Position numbers and translations under genes: made by a program. Under the pieces are notes generated by a model. The model saw only the letters and a program-made list of their open reading frames with translations. It was not told the DNA's origin and did not search any database. A stretch of 64,000 bases of DNA, from contig CAZPOP010000004.1 in NCBI GenBank assembly GCA_964588305.1, forward strand, positions 1 through 64,000, read 5' to 3'. Numbering within the stretch: position 1 is the first letter of the stretch; the number at the start of each line of letters is the position of its first letter. Positions 8,491 to 17,461 of this stretch are shown here, piece by piece. This stretch comes from SM1-73 sp964588305 (GTDB lineage Bacteria; Zixibacteria; MSB-5A5; SM1-73).

Positions 8491-8657
8491 ATTATGTTGA
8501 CTGTAAATAAAATTCATATTTGTTCTCCTACAAACAGGAGAGTTATCCAGATCACCATCGAAGTTGTAGTGATTCTGTAGAATGAGAGGTTAGAAAGTTC
8601 GAAAGTTGGAAGGTTCGAAGGTTCAGGATTCACAGCTGATTGAACGGATGAAAAACG

Positions 8658-8877
8658 ATGACCTCACCCCCGCCTCTGGCGGGATTTTCAACCTAGCCCT
8701 CTCCTAAGAGGAGAGGGAAAAAACAGCACCTAACTTAAGTTAGGCGCTGGTCTTGGCAGGCACAAGAATGGTGACTTAATGTTTGGGATGATAACATCTC
8801 CAAGGAGCACAAGGTTACCTTTGCTTGTGACCAGATCAGGGAGGATCGGGGTGAGGGTACCCCGATCCAACAGGTGA
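8658..8877. repeat. 220-bp direct repeat, copy 1
   Basis: It aligns without gaps to 10188-10407 with only four differences by my count. The element contains CCCGCC-TCT-GGCGGG, a 9-bp hairpin CCCTCTCCT-AAG-AGGAGAGGG, the palindrome TAACTTAAGTTA, and near the end a 9-bp stem GGATCGGGG/CCCCGATCC. It has no reading frame of note. Confidence 0.95.
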
Positions 8878-9024
8878 TCTATCACCATCGAAATTGTAAT
8901 GATTTTGGGAAATGGTGTAGTGAATTAGATTGAAAGCGTCGCACACCCTTCACCTACGTTCAGGGTAAACAGAGATGCGACGCTACACGTAACATTGGGT
9001 GTTGTATCAAGAAGGTTAAGTTAA

Positions 9025-10191
9025 ATGATAGAAATTTTTGGTTATCAAATTGAGCCGACATTGTTCTGGGCAATTGTGGGGGCAGTTCTAACCGCAATCG
9101 GCGTTATAGTTGCTCTTGTTCGGCGAGCTCGTTTGCGAAAGGAAGATGAAGAACATCTGCGGCGAATTGAAGACCAGGTGAAAAAGACGAATGAGGGCAT
9201 GCAGAGGCTTGAGAAAAAGGTAGGTATTGAACCAATTTACATTGATGGTTTATCTTTAGCTGACCGGCCCGTCTTTGACCCGTTTCTTGAAGGCACCAAA
9301 TTGATGATAGAATATAAATGGAATGAAGCGATTTCGGAGTTCGAAAAGGCAATGAAAGAAGCAAAAGGAAGGCAATTGGTTGGTCTTTATAACCTTGTCG
9401 CAATTTGCTATTATACCTCTGGTGGAAGGCTCTCTTTGGTTTTGGAAAATTATGAGGAATCATTACGTCTTGCTCGACAATTCAAAGATAAAGAAGGTGA
9501 AGTAGCCGCTTTAGGCAACATCGGTATTGTTTACTATCTTAAGGACGATCTGAAGCTGGCTTTTAAATATTTAGAGGAGGCTTTAAAGATAAATAGGCAG
9601 TTAGGTCGCAAGGAAGGCGAGGCAATCCAGTTAGGTAATATCGGTCTGGTTTATCAGGCTCAAGGTAATCTGGATCAGGCCTCGAAATATTTCGCGGATG
9701 CTTTGAAAACTGATGAGGAAATAGGTTCTAAGCAAGGTAAGACAACTCAATTGGGCAACATCGGTTTGATCTATAAGGCTAAAGATGACCCAGAGCAAGC
9801 TTTGAGGTATTTTCAGGAGGCTCTGAAAATTGATAAGGAGATAGGTTTCAGAGGAGGTGAGGCAGGGCATTTAGACAACATCGGTCTGATCTATTCTGCC
9901 AGAGGCAGATCCGCCTCTGGCGGACAAGCTAAAGGTGATCTGGATGAGGCTTTAAAATATCTTCAAGAGGCTTTAGAGATTGATAGGCAGACAGGTCATA
10001 AACCAAGTGAGGCAATTCGATTGAATAACATCGGTACGATCTATCGAAAAAGTGGTGATTTGCATCGGGCTTCGAAGTATTATAATGAGGCTCTTGAGAT
10101 ATTTCAAGAAATTGGTATGCCACGAGAGATTGAGAAAGTGAAAAGGAATGTTGAAAGAATTTCCCAACAGATTAAACAGATGGAAAAATGA
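9025..10191 (+). CDS. Membrane-anchored tandem TPR protein inside a repeat cassette
   Basis: 388 residues: an N-terminal transmembrane helix (about 12-32), a short coiled coil (35-65), then six or so 40-residue TPR units of the long kind (G-NIG-LIY...EAL-ID--IG) from about residue 110 to 370. One unit carries an in-frame insert (about residues 292-302, RGRSASGGQ) encoded by a perfect palindrome at 9910-9924. The gene is flanked by 220-bp direct repeats, and its TGA stop (10189-10191) is formed by the first bases of the right-hand copy. Such TPR proteins mediate protein contacts; no partner is evident. A duplicated or recently inserted accessory gene splitting mutS from mutL is likely. No strong ribosome site is visible before the ATG. 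Confidence 0.8.
   Translation: MIEIFGYQIEPTLFWAIVGAVLTAIGVIVALVRRARLRKEDEEHLRRIEDQVKKTNEGMQRLEKKVGIEPIYIDGLSLADRPVFDPFLEGTKLMIEYKWNEAISEFEKAMKEAKGRQLVGLYNLVAICYYTSGGRLSLVLENYEESLRLARQFKDKEGEVAALGNIGIVYYLKDDLKLAFKYLEEALKINRQLGRKEGEAIQLGNIGLVYQAQGNLDQASKYFADALKTDEEIGSKQGKTTQLGNIGLIYKAKDDPEQALRYFQEALKIDKEIGFRGGEAGHLDNIGLIYSARGRSASGGQAKGDLDEALKYLQEALEIDRQTGHKPSEAIRLNNIGTIYRKSGDLHRASKYYNEALEIFQEIGMPREIEKVKRNVERISQQIKQMEK
9910..9924. repeat. Palindromic insert inside the TPR coding sequence
   Basis: TCCGCC-TCT-GGCGGA is a perfect 6-bp inverted repeat with a 3-base loop. Its core CGCCTCTGGCGG is identical to a 12-base stretch in both flanking 220-bp repeats. It interrupts one TPR unit and keeps the frame. 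Confidence 0.7.
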
Positions 10192-10407
10192 CCTCACCCC
10201 CGCCTCTGGCGGGATTTTCAACCTAGCCCTCTCCTAAGAGGAGAGGGAAAAAACAGCACCTAACTTAAGTTAGGCGCTGGTCTTGGCAGGCACAAGAATG
10301 GTGACTTAATGTTTGTGATGATAACATCTCCAAGGAGCACGAGGTTACCTTTGCTTTTGACCAGATCAGGGAGGATCGGGATGAGGGTACCCCGATCCAA
10401 CAGGTGA
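10188..10407. repeat. 220-bp direct repeat, copy 2
   Basis: This is the right-hand copy of the element at 8658-8877, same orientation, same length. The four differences are G/T, A/G, G/T and G/A. It supplies the stop codon of the TPR gene. Confidence 0.95.
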
Positions 10408-10591
10408 CGTTATTATATTAGTATTAAGGCTTGTCATGCTGAGTGAAACGAAACATCTCCGCGTTAGGCGGGATTTTCAACTGGCTTTCTAGATTCTTCG
10501 TCCCGCCTGCGGCGGGACTCAGAATGACAAATAATAAGGGCTCAGAATCAAGAATAATGAGGGCCCAGAACGATAGGCAGGGCAAATCAGT
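10408..10591. repeat. Mosaic of palindromic repeat fragments upstream of mutL
   Basis: Together with copy 2 of the 220-bp repeat this makes a 400-base gap without genes. It contains a GTCATGCTGAGTGAAACG-type motif, GCGTTAGGCGGGATTTTCAA, and at 10492-10530 a GATTCT...CCCGCC-TGC-GGCGGG...TCAGAATGACAA element. That element's counterpart lies inside the mutL coding sequence at 11903-11939. Confidence 0.7.
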
Positions 10592-12547
10592 ATGCAAAAC
10601 AATATTATCATACTACCTGAAGATTTGGTGGATAAGATTGCGGCGGGGGAGGTGGTGGAGAGACCGGCTTCGGTGGTGAAGGAGCTGGTCGAGAATTCCA
10701 TCGATTCAGGGGCAAAGAGTATTTCGGTGGAGATAAAGAAGGGGGGAATCAAATTCATCCGGGTTACCGATGATGGATCGGGGATGGACGAGAAGAATTC
10801 GGAGCTGGCCTTCCAGCGTCACGGCACCAGCAAGTTGAGATCCGTTGACGATCTTTACAGGATTGAGACTTTGGGCTTCAGAGGAGAGGCTTTGCCGTCC
10901 ATAGCTTCTGTCTGCTTCCTGGATATGCTCACCCGAACCAAAGAGAGTCTGAGTGGAACAAGGATCAAAATTGACGGGGGTGTGATCAAAGACAAGAAAG
11001 ATGCGGGAGCGCCAATCGGGACCTCGATCATTGTGAGAGAGATATTCTACAGCGTTCCGGCACGGCGAAAATTCCTGAAGTCCGTTTTGACTGAAACCAG
11101 ACACATAATCGACCTTTTGACCAGATTCGCCATCGCTTATCCGGAAATCTCATTCAAGCTGACAAGTGACCAGAGGGAGCTTTTTGATTTCAAGGCGACT
11201 GACAGTCTGAAGGAAAGGGTGGCAGATGTTTTCGGAAAAAACCAGATGGAGAAGATGGTCGAGATGAAAAAGTGGGACGAACCACATCCCTACGGAGCTG
11301 GGGCTGGGGTTCAACCCCAGCCCCAACCGGTGAAGCCTCATGTTTTCGGTTTTCTGGGAAAGCCGGAGATCGCCCGGTCAAATCGGGCTGAACTTTATTT
11401 TTTCGTTAATAGAAGGCCGATAACCTCCAGAACACTTTATCACGCTGTCCAGATTGGATACGGTGAGCTTCTTCCTAAAGGTAAGTTTCCATTTGCCATC
11501 ACATTCATTGAGATCGATCCGGGATTGGTGGATGTGAACGTCCATCCCACCAAAAGCGAAGTCAGGTTCTCGGATGAAAGAGGAATGCACGATTTGGTCT
11601 ACTCGAAGATCAAGGAGTGCCTGACTTCTCCGGAGGTCATGCCAATTATGGAGCCTCTTGAGAAGGGAGTTATCCCGTCTGAGCCATCTGTTGACAAGAG
11701 GTTGAGAGGTGGCTTCGAAAAGCCAGGGATGCCTGTTCCACCAAGGCGAGAAGGAGAGAAACATACGACCTTTGAACCGGATGTGACTGAAGATCAAGAT
11801 ATTGCACAGGAGAGCTTTTTAAAGCGAGATTTGATCACGCAGGGGCAAGAACCTCCGAAAGGGGAGAGCATTAAGAAAGGAGAGGTCGAACCGGATGGAC
11901 GGGATTCTCCCCCCGCCGTTGACGGGGTCAGAATGACAAGCGAGGGAAAGCTTGGGATGACAGCGGAGAAGAAGATCGAAGGAGGAGTGAGCCTATGGCA
12001 GCTTGCGGATACCTATATCTTATCTCAGGCAAAAGGAAACCTAATGGTCTTAGATCAACATGCCGCTCACGAGAGGATTCTGTACGAGGAGGCCTTGAAG
12101 AACCTGACCGAAAGACCCGCCTCTTCACAACAGCTACTTTTCCCGACGGTGATGGAGCTTTCCCCGAAGGAGTTCCAGACTCTGGAAGAGCACAAGGAAT
12201 TGATGGGAAAGCTTGGGTTTGGGATGAAGCATTTCGGAGGTCGCTCCATTCTCCTCACCGCGGTGCCCTCTTTGATTAAGGGGAAGAGTGGTGAAGTTTT
12301 CTTAAAAGAGATATTAACTCAATTAGAAGAGGAAGAAAAAGTTGAGAGAGATCGGGTGAAAGCAGTGGCGAAATCCTTTGCCTGTCATGGGGCAGTTAAA
12401 GCAGGGGATAGGCTCACTCATGAGGAGATGCATTCGCTTTCCCGTCAGCTCTTCAGAACGGAAGAGCCGTACTCCTGTCCGCATGGACGCCCAACCGTGG
12501 TGAAGATTTCGATAGATGAGTTGAGCAAGAAATTCGGGAGAAGCTAA
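10592..12547 (+). CDS. mutL: DNA mismatch repair endonuclease MutL
   Basis: 651 residues. The N-terminal GHKL ATPase has its motifs in place: ENSIDSGA, DDGSGM, and GFRGEALPSI starting at residue 95. The C-terminal dimerisation domain carries the metal-dependent nicking motif DQHAAHERILYE (488-499), ACHGAVKAGD and CPHGRP, so this is the endonuclease type that works without MutH. The disordered linker contains two in-frame, palindrome-encoded inserts: a PQPQP stretch near residues 237-245 (DNA 11300-11324) and one near residues 438-450 (DNA 11903-11939). Both lie in regions that tolerate length change. It partners MutS. Confidence 0.96.
   Translation: MQNNIIILPEDLVDKIAAGEVVERPASVVKELVENSIDSGAKSISVEIKKGGIKFIRVTDDGSGMDEKNSELAFQRHGTSKLRSVDDLYRIETLGFRGEALPSIASVCFLDMLTRTKESLSGTRIKIDGGVIKDKKDAGAPIGTSIIVREIFYSVPARRKFLKSVLTETRHIIDLLTRFAIAYPEISFKLTSDQRELFDFKATDSLKERVADVFGKNQMEKMVEMKKWDEPHPYGAGAGVQPQPQPVKPHVFGFLGKPEIARSNRAELYFFVNRRPITSRTLYHAVQIGYGELLPKGKFPFAITFIEIDPGLVDVNVHPTKSEVRFSDERGMHDLVYSKIKECLTSPEVMPIMEPLEKGVIPSEPSVDKRLRGGFEKPGMPVPPRREGEKHTTFEPDVTEDQDIAQESFLKRDLITQGQEPPKGESIKKGEVEPDGRDSPPAVDGVRMTSEGKLGMTAEKKIEGGVSLWQLADTYILSQAKGNLMVLDQHAAHERILYEEALKNLTERPASSQQLLFPTVMELSPKEFQTLEEHKELMGKLGFGMKHFGGRSILLTAVPSLIKGKSGEVFLKEILTQLEEEEKVERDRVKAVAKSFACHGAVKAGDRLTHEEMHSLSRQLFRTEEPYSCPHGRPTVVKISIDELSKKFGRS
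11300..11324. repeat. Perfect 12-bp palindrome within mutL
   Basis: GGGGCTGGGGTT (11300-11311), one central C, AACCCCAGCCCC (11313-11324). In frame it encodes a Gly-Ala then Pro-Gln run between the ATPase transducer strands of MutL. Confidence 0.85.
11903..11939. repeat. Dispersed palindromic element inside the mutL linker
   Basis: It shares GATTCT, CCCGCC, a G-rich return arm and TCAGAATGACAA with the intergenic element at 10492-10530, in the same order. It is translated in frame within the non-conserved MutL linker. Confidence 0.65.
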
Positions 12548-12828
12548 GCCAGGCGCACTCAATGTTTTTGCTTTGACATTGCTGGCACTGGCGGAGCACG
12601 GTCCAGACCTCGGCTATCTCCTTCTTAATGAGATTGCTTTCCCCGCCAGAGGCGGGGTCGCAATGACATTTTGTGTGGTCCGTTTTTGTCAGTATAAGGG
12701 CGAGACGCAGAGATGGTTCAGGCCGGCCCCAGTCGTAAGGCATCCAGCTGGACGGATTGGTCACCGGATTGAACGGATTGGTCAACGGATGGAACGGATT
12801 AAGCGGATAGAAATTCGGTGATCGAATA

Positions 12829-13743
12829 TTGAACAAAGTGTTGGTCATAGTGGGCCCCACCGCCGCGGGCAAAACTCAAGTCTCACTTAAACTTGCCGAT
12901 ATATTGCATGGTGAAATCGTCTCCTTGGACTCAAGACAGGTTTACAGATACATGGACATCGGGACGGCCAAGCCGACCAAGAAGGAGATGAAAAAGGTTG
13001 CACACCATCTGATAGACGTAGTCTATCCAGATGAGAAATTCACCGCTGCAGATTACTCCAAAAAAGCAAGGGAGACAGTTGAGGAGATTATCGGAAGGAA
13101 AAAACAGCCCATGGTCGTAGGAGGCTCAGGGCTGTATCTTAAAGCACTGATAGAAGGATTCTTCAAAGGCCCCAGGGCGGATGAAAGACTAAGAGAGAAA
13201 CTGGGTGAGGAGGAATCGAGGTTTGGCCCACATCATCTTTTTGGAAAACTCAAAGAAGCGGATCCGAAAGCCGCGCAGAGGATTCATCCCAATGACTCGG
13301 TCAGGATCATGAGGGCTTTGGAGGTGTATGAACTTACCGGGAAGCCTATAAGTTCATTGCAGGAAAAAGGAGACTATGAACCCTTTGAGATGGACTTTGT
13401 CAAGGTCGGGCTAAGCTTGGATAGAAAGAAGCTTTATGAGAGAATCGACCGAAGGGTGGAAAAAATGATCTCTGGCGGTTTTTTGGATGAGGCGAAAGGG
13501 CTAAAAGAAAAAGGATATTCAAAAGAACTTAAGGCCCTTAAGACCGTGGGGTATCAGGAGTTTTTTTCGTATCTGGAAGGAGAGACAGATTTCGCCTCGG
13601 CGGTTGAGAGCATCAAATTGAACACCCGCCGCTATGCCAAAAGGCAGTTAACCTGGTTCAGGAAAGACAAAGAAATAAGGTGGCTGGACGTAGAAAAGGA
13701 AGATTTGGTTGAGCAGATTTTGAAATATTTCGGTGGAAATTGA
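12829..13743 (+). CDS. miaA: tRNA dimethylallyltransferase MiaA
   Basis: 304 residues, the usual length. It transfers the dimethylallyl group to A37 of tRNAs that read U-starting codons. The P-loop GPTAAGKT is at residues 9-16; the family signatures LDSRQVYRYMDIGTAKP and GGSGLYLKAL follow, and the C-terminal KLNTRRYAKRQLTWFR is diagnostic. The start is TTG at 12829, since no ATG precedes the P-loop in frame. The gene follows mutL, as is common in bacteria, but is separated by 281 bases of repeat-like DNA that includes an AACGGATTAAGCGGATAGAA stretch shared with 1073-1092 and a CCCCGCC/GGCGGGG palindrome near 12640. Confidence 0.95.
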   Translation: MNKVLVIVGPTAAGKTQVSLKLADILHGEIVSLDSRQVYRYMDIGTAKPTKKEMKKVAHHLIDVVYPDEKFTAADYSKKARETVEEIIGRKKQPMVVGGSGLYLKALIEGFFKGPRADERLREKLGEEESRFGPHHLFGKLKEADPKAAQRIHPNDSVRIMRALEVYELTGKPISSLQEKGDYEPFEMDFVKVGLSLDRKKLYERIDRRVEKMISGGFLDEAKGLKEKGYSKELKALKTVGYQEFFSYLEGETDFASAVESIKLNTRRYAKRQLTWFRKDKEIRWLDVEKEDLVEQILKYFGGN

Positions 13744-13751
13744 AAAAAAGC

Positions 13752-13780
13752 TTGACAGATTTCGGTAAGTTTCTTATATA
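13752..13780 (+). promoter_or_regulatory. Promoter of the LysM transglycosylase gene
   Basis: TTGACA at 13752-13757, a 17-base spacer, TATATA at 13775-13780. It is located directly after miaA and 134 bases before the next ATG, implying a long untranslated leader. Confidence 0.65.
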
Positions 13781-13913
13781 ACAACGATTTATGAACGGGG
13801 ATCCGTATTGTGATTTCTCGTTGATAGGCCGAGCTAAGAAATGGCGCATAACAGTTAGCGGATACGATTTTGTCGGGTGAGGGTTTTTGCTAACTTCTTA
13901 ACCGGAGTCGAAA

Positions 13914-16085
13914 ATGCTAAAAGAAAAAGCTTATCTTTTCATATGGATCTTTTTCTTTCTTATAGCGGGTTGCTCACAAGAGGTGATAAAGCCCCGGGTT
14001 ATGAGTCCCCCTCCCGATCGTGAGTACGCTTCCCAAGAGATAGGCTCAGATACCTCATCAGAAGGCACTTCCCGTGGTGAATTTGAAGACGTTGAGTTCT
14101 ACTATGCTTTAGGCGTGACTGCTAACCGGGAAGGTAAGTGGAGGGAGGCTCAGGAACACTTTGAAGAAGCTTTAGACATCCTTGCCAGCTTAGACATAGA
14201 AGAGGAAGCGGATTCTTTAAGGGCAGAGAGGTTCAATATGCTTCTGCGTGAGATAGCGGGAGATTACGAAGTGACTCTCCTATCCCTGGGGGTGCTTTCT
14301 GGGGAAAGCTCCATCTCTGCGTTTTTGGAAAGGTTCGAGGATATAGAGAATTTCAAAAAGCTACAGTTGGATTTTGAAGAAAAGGGAGAATTGCCTCCGG
14401 GCGAGGATTTCGTGAGCCTGGAAGCCCCTGGGTACGACATGCCCATAGAATGGAATGAGAGGGTGGAAAATGCCGTCATCTATTTCCAGACCGTGGGAAG
14501 AGATGCCTTTCAGACCTATATGAGAAGGTCCGGGAAGTATACGGACCTAATGCGGAGGATCCTAAGGGAGAAAGGATTGCCTTTGGATCTGGTATGGTTG
14601 TGCCTGGTTGAAAGCGGGTTCAATCCCAAAGCATATTCCTGGGCGCGGGCCATGGGACCGTGGCAGTTCATCGCTTCCACCGGTAGAAAATACGGTCTGA
14701 AAAGGAACTGGTGGTATGACGAAAGGAGGGATTTCGTCAAGTCCACCCATGCTGCCTGCGATTACTTGAGTTTTCTGTATGAGAAATTTGGCTCCTGGTC
14801 TTTGGCCCTGGCTGCCTATAATAGCGGAGAGGGGAGAGTTGAGAGATCGATCCGGAAGAATCACAACGACAACTTCTGGGATCTCAAATTGCCAAGGCAA
14901 ACCGAAAACTACGTCCCTCTGTATATGGCTGCAACCATCATCGCCAGGAACCCGGAGAAGTATGGTTTCAAAGTAACATATGACGATCCCATTCGGTTCG
15001 ACATACTGAAAATCGACGAACCAGTCGACTTGAAAAAGGTGGCCAAGGTTGCCGGGACCTCACTTAAGACCATGCAGGATTTGAATCCAGAACTTTTGCG
15101 CGGCGTCACTCCACCCAACTATCCTGGATATGAATTGAGAATCCCGTTCGGTACGAAGGGATTGCTAAGCGAATATTTTGACAAAAACCCCTCGCAATTT
15201 GCAGGCGGACTTTTCATCGAACACAAGGTCAGAAAGGGCGAGACGTTGTCTTACTTGGCTAAGAAATACGGGGTGCCTCTTTCCGTGATAATGGAGACGA
15301 ATGCTCTGACCAAAAAGCACCTTTTGAGAATCGGTCAGCGCCTCATGATTCCGTCTCAGGGCGGCTCTTCAGGTCGGGCAAGACTTTCTGATAGCGAAAG
15401 GAAAGACGTGACTTTCTATACCGTCAGAAGAGGTCAGACCCTTTCTCAGATAGCTTCAATGTTTGGCACCACCACCAAGCAGTTGCAGAAATTGAATGGT
15501 CTGAAGAACCCAAACCACATCAAGAAAGGTCAGAGGCTGAGAGTTCGCTCAACCAATGCCCCGGAGGACGGAGTATTCGTGCAGCACAAGGTCAGAAAAG
15601 GGGAGACCCTTTCTTATTTGGCGGGCAAATATGGAGTATCCGTTTCGGCCATAATGGAGGCAAACTATTTGACGAATAAACATCGAGTAAAGGCAGGACA
15701 GAATCTTTTGATGCCAAGCAAGCGATCCGGGGAGAGCGCCGCTGAGAAGATAAGCGTTTATACCGTGAGGAAAGGTGACACCATCTCCAATCTGGCGATG
15801 CAATTTAAGGCCAGTCCGCAGAGGATTAAGGAATTAAACGGACTACGAAATTTGCACTACATAAAGCCGGGCCAGAAACTTAAGATTCCCGCGGCAGATG
15901 GACAGATGACTTCGACAGGATCCAAAGGGAAATGGATCACATACATTGTCAGGAGGGGAGACACGCTCTGGGATATTGCCAAGAGATTTGGCGTTCTGGT
16001 GGAAAGCTTGATACGTTGGAATGAGGTAAAGGCTCCGTCCCGAATAAGAGCAGGAGATAGAATAAAGATATTTCAAATGTCTTGA
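13914..16085 (+). CDS. MltD-like membrane-bound lytic murein transglycosylase with five LysM repeats
   Basis: 723 residues. A lipoprotein signal ends in the lipobox IAGC (Cys about residue 20). A Glu-rich TPR-like spacer follows. The GH23 transglycosylase domain (about 215-340) has the catalytic glutamate E233 in LVESGFNP, plus SWARAMGPWQF and LALAAYNSGEGRV. After a degenerate LysM-like module come five clear LysM repeats (each starting H/Y-x-V-R-x-G-x-T/D), about 437-482, 502-546, 562-605, 618-660 and 678-722. It cleaves peptidoglycan to 1,6-anhydromuropeptides at the inner face of the outer membrane. Five LysM repeats is more than the two of E. coli MltD. GGAG precedes the ATG. Confidence 0.92.
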   Translation: MLKEKAYLFIWIFFFLIAGCSQEVIKPRVMSPPPDREYASQEIGSDTSSEGTSRGEFEDVEFYYALGVTANREGKWREAQEHFEEALDILASLDIEEEADSLRAERFNMLLREIAGDYEVTLLSLGVLSGESSISAFLERFEDIENFKKLQLDFEEKGELPPGEDFVSLEAPGYDMPIEWNERVENAVIYFQTVGRDAFQTYMRRSGKYTDLMRRILREKGLPLDLVWLCLVESGFNPKAYSWARAMGPWQFIASTGRKYGLKRNWWYDERRDFVKSTHAACDYLSFLYEKFGSWSLALAAYNSGEGRVERSIRKNHNDNFWDLKLPRQTENYVPLYMAATIIARNPEKYGFKVTYDDPIRFDILKIDEPVDLKKVAKVAGTSLKTMQDLNPELLRGVTPPNYPGYELRIPFGTKGLLSEYFDKNPSQFAGGLFIEHKVRKGETLSYLAKKYGVPLSVIMETNALTKKHLLRIGQRLMIPSQGGSSGRARLSDSERKDVTFYTVRRGQTLSQIASMFGTTTKQLQKLNGLKNPNHIKKGQRLRVRSTNAPEDGVFVQHKVRKGETLSYLAGKYGVSVSAIMEANYLTNKHRVKAGQNLLMPSKRSGESAAEKISVYTVRKGDTISNLAMQFKASPQRIKELNGLRNLHYIKPGQKLKIPAADGQMTSTGSKGKWITYIVRRGDTLWDIAKRFGVLVESLIRWNEVKAPSRIRAGDRIKIFQMS

Positions 16086-16177
16086 GGTGAAGTTCCCTGA
16101 AATTTCTTCCTATCCTCTACGTCCGAAGTCTGGATCCGCGTGATAGGTTGGCGTCAAAAAAGCCTTAGGAGTAAAAG

Positions 16178-17071
16178 ATGGCTAAGAAAAGCGATGTGAT
16201 CATCGGGATTATAATCATCGGGAGTTTTCTGATTTTTTCTCTGCTCATGGTTTTTGCTTTTTTGGGGATATCCAGTGACGAGGGCATGTTCTTGGCCGGG
16301 ATGGGAAAGAGGGTGGCTATCATCGACCTGCACGGCGTGATCAGCGATCCGGCAGATGTCGTGAGACAGTTGAAAAAATACGCCAAGGATAGTTCCGTGC
16401 CCGCGATAGTAATACATATTGACAGCCCCGGGGGCGGTGCGGCTGCCTCACAGGAAATCTATGAAGAGATAAAAAAGGCGAAGGAGAAGGGAAAGAGGAT
16501 CGTGGCATCCATGGGGAGCGTGGGTGCTTCCGGCGGATACTATGTGGCCTGCGCCGCCGACACTATCCTGGCAAATCCGGGAACCTTGACCGGGAGCATT
16601 GGAGTGATCTTCCAGTTCCCGGTAGCGGAGGAACTCTTTAAGAAAATTGGACTAAGATTCGAAGTGGTGAAAAGCGGAGAGTTCAAGGACGTGGGGAGCA
16701 TGAACCGGAGGATGAGCGAAGGGGAAAGAAAACTTTTGCAGTCGGTGATCGACGACACCTACGATCAATTTGTGCAGGTATTGGTTGAGAATAGGTATCT
16801 GTCTAAAGAGGAAATCTATGACATCGCCGATGGAAGCATTTTTACCGGACGACAAGCGAGAGAGTTGGGGTTGATAGACGAACTGGGCACCTTGGAGGAC
16901 GCCATAGCCATTGCCGGCGAGATGGCCGGGATTGAAGGCCCACCTAAGACCATTAAGGAAAGCAGGCGAAAACTGAGCATCTTTGACCTTTTGACCCAAA
17001 AGATAGATGACCTAGTCAAATTGGATGAGAGCGAAAAACTCATGCCCAAGCTGCAATACATTTTCAAGTGA
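16178..17071 (+). CDS. sppA: Signal peptide peptidase SppA (short form)
   Basis: 297 residues: an N-terminal membrane anchor (about 8-32) followed by one S49 peptidase domain, so this is the short bacterial/archaeal form and not the tandem 67-kDa form. The catalytic serine is S118 in GSVGASGGYY and the general-base lysine is K165 in VVKSGEFKDVGS. The substrate-groove motif HIDSPGGG lies upstream. It degrades signal peptides left in the inner membrane. AGGAG is placed correctly before the ATG. The next gene, a small zinc ribbon, starts 44 bases on. Confidence 0.94.
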   Translation: MAKKSDVIIGIIIIGSFLIFSLLMVFAFLGISSDEGMFLAGMGKRVAIIDLHGVISDPADVVRQLKKYAKDSSVPAIVIHIDSPGGGAAASQEIYEEIKKAKEKGKRIVASMGSVGASGGYYVACAADTILANPGTLTGSIGVIFQFPVAEELFKKIGLRFEVVKSGEFKDVGSMNRRMSEGERKLLQSVIDDTYDQFVQVLVENRYLSKEEIYDIADGSIFTGRQARELGLIDELGTLEDAIAIAGEMAGIEGPPKTIKESRRKLSIFDLLTQKIDDLVKLDESEKLMPKLQYIFK

Positions 17072-17115
17072 CGCAACTAAGTCAACGGAGAATTTAAGCT
17101 TCGAGTTGAACCAAT

Positions 17116-17340
17116 ATGCCGATTTATGAATACCTGTGTGAAGAATGTGATCTGAGGTTCGAAATCCTTGAGAGAAACACGAATAGCCAGAAAGTAATCT
17201 GTCCTGAGTGTGGCAACGAAAAAGCCAAAAGGCTTTTTTCTGTTTTCGGATTCTCTTGCGGAGAGAAGTTTATCTCCTCTTCTTCCAAAGGATCAGCTTG
17301 TTCTACCTGTCATCAGAAGCACTGTGATAGCTGCGGATAA
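17116..17340 (+). CDS. FmdB-type small zinc-ribbon protein
   Basis: 74 residues. MPIYEYLCEECDLRFE at the start and CPECG at about 36-40 give two Cys pairs of an FmdB/CxxC-CxxC zinc ribbon. A Ser-rich stretch (SSSSKGSA) and a second Cys cluster (CSTCHQKHCDSC) follow at the C-terminus. The family is widespread; one member was named a putative formamidase regulator, but its true role is unknown. The terminal CxxCH is part of a Cys/His-rich tail in a protein without a signal peptide, so heme attachment is unlikely. Confidence 0.8.
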   Translation: MPIYEYLCEECDLRFEILERNTNSQKVICPECGNEKAKRLFSVFGFSCGEKFISSSSKGSACSTCHQKHCDSCG

Positions 17341-17461
17341 GAAGATGGTTTCAGGGGATAAGGTTTGATTCGTGGAGAATCAACGAGTGAAGGCATTGTC
17401 GGACGAAAATTGAAATCTTGAATCCTTAACGAGAAGTTGTGCACTTTTAAGGAGGTGTATT

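Larger units (their letters stand above)
8273..9024. other. 752-bp repeat-rich gap between mutS and a TPR gene
   Basis: There is no convincing gene here. In order the stretch holds a 9-bp tandem repeat (8303-8347), a 24-bp tandem repeat (8364-8490), a 34-base element at 8551-8584 that recurs imperfectly at 8881-8914, a run of GTTAGAAAGTTCGAAAG-type filler (8585-8630), and copy 1 of the 220-bp direct repeat (8658-8877). A 103-codon open frame at 8269-8580 merely translates the tandem repeats. Confidence 0.75.

Noticed and set aside
8269..8580. 103-codon open frame after mutS
   Set aside because: It is a translation of the 9-bp and 24-bp tandem repeats (runs of SDVSDV and TSPSS type); periods divisible by three keep frames open. 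No ribosome site and no protein-like composition.
10408..10591. Insertion sequence next to the 220-bp repeats
   Set aside because: There is no transposase frame, and the sequence is a mosaic of short palindromes with no terminal inverted repeats bounding a gene.
17116..17340. Cytochrome c in the zinc-ribbon protein because of a CSTCH motif
   Set aside because: No signal peptide, and the motif is part of a Cys/His-rich tail of an FmdB-like protein.
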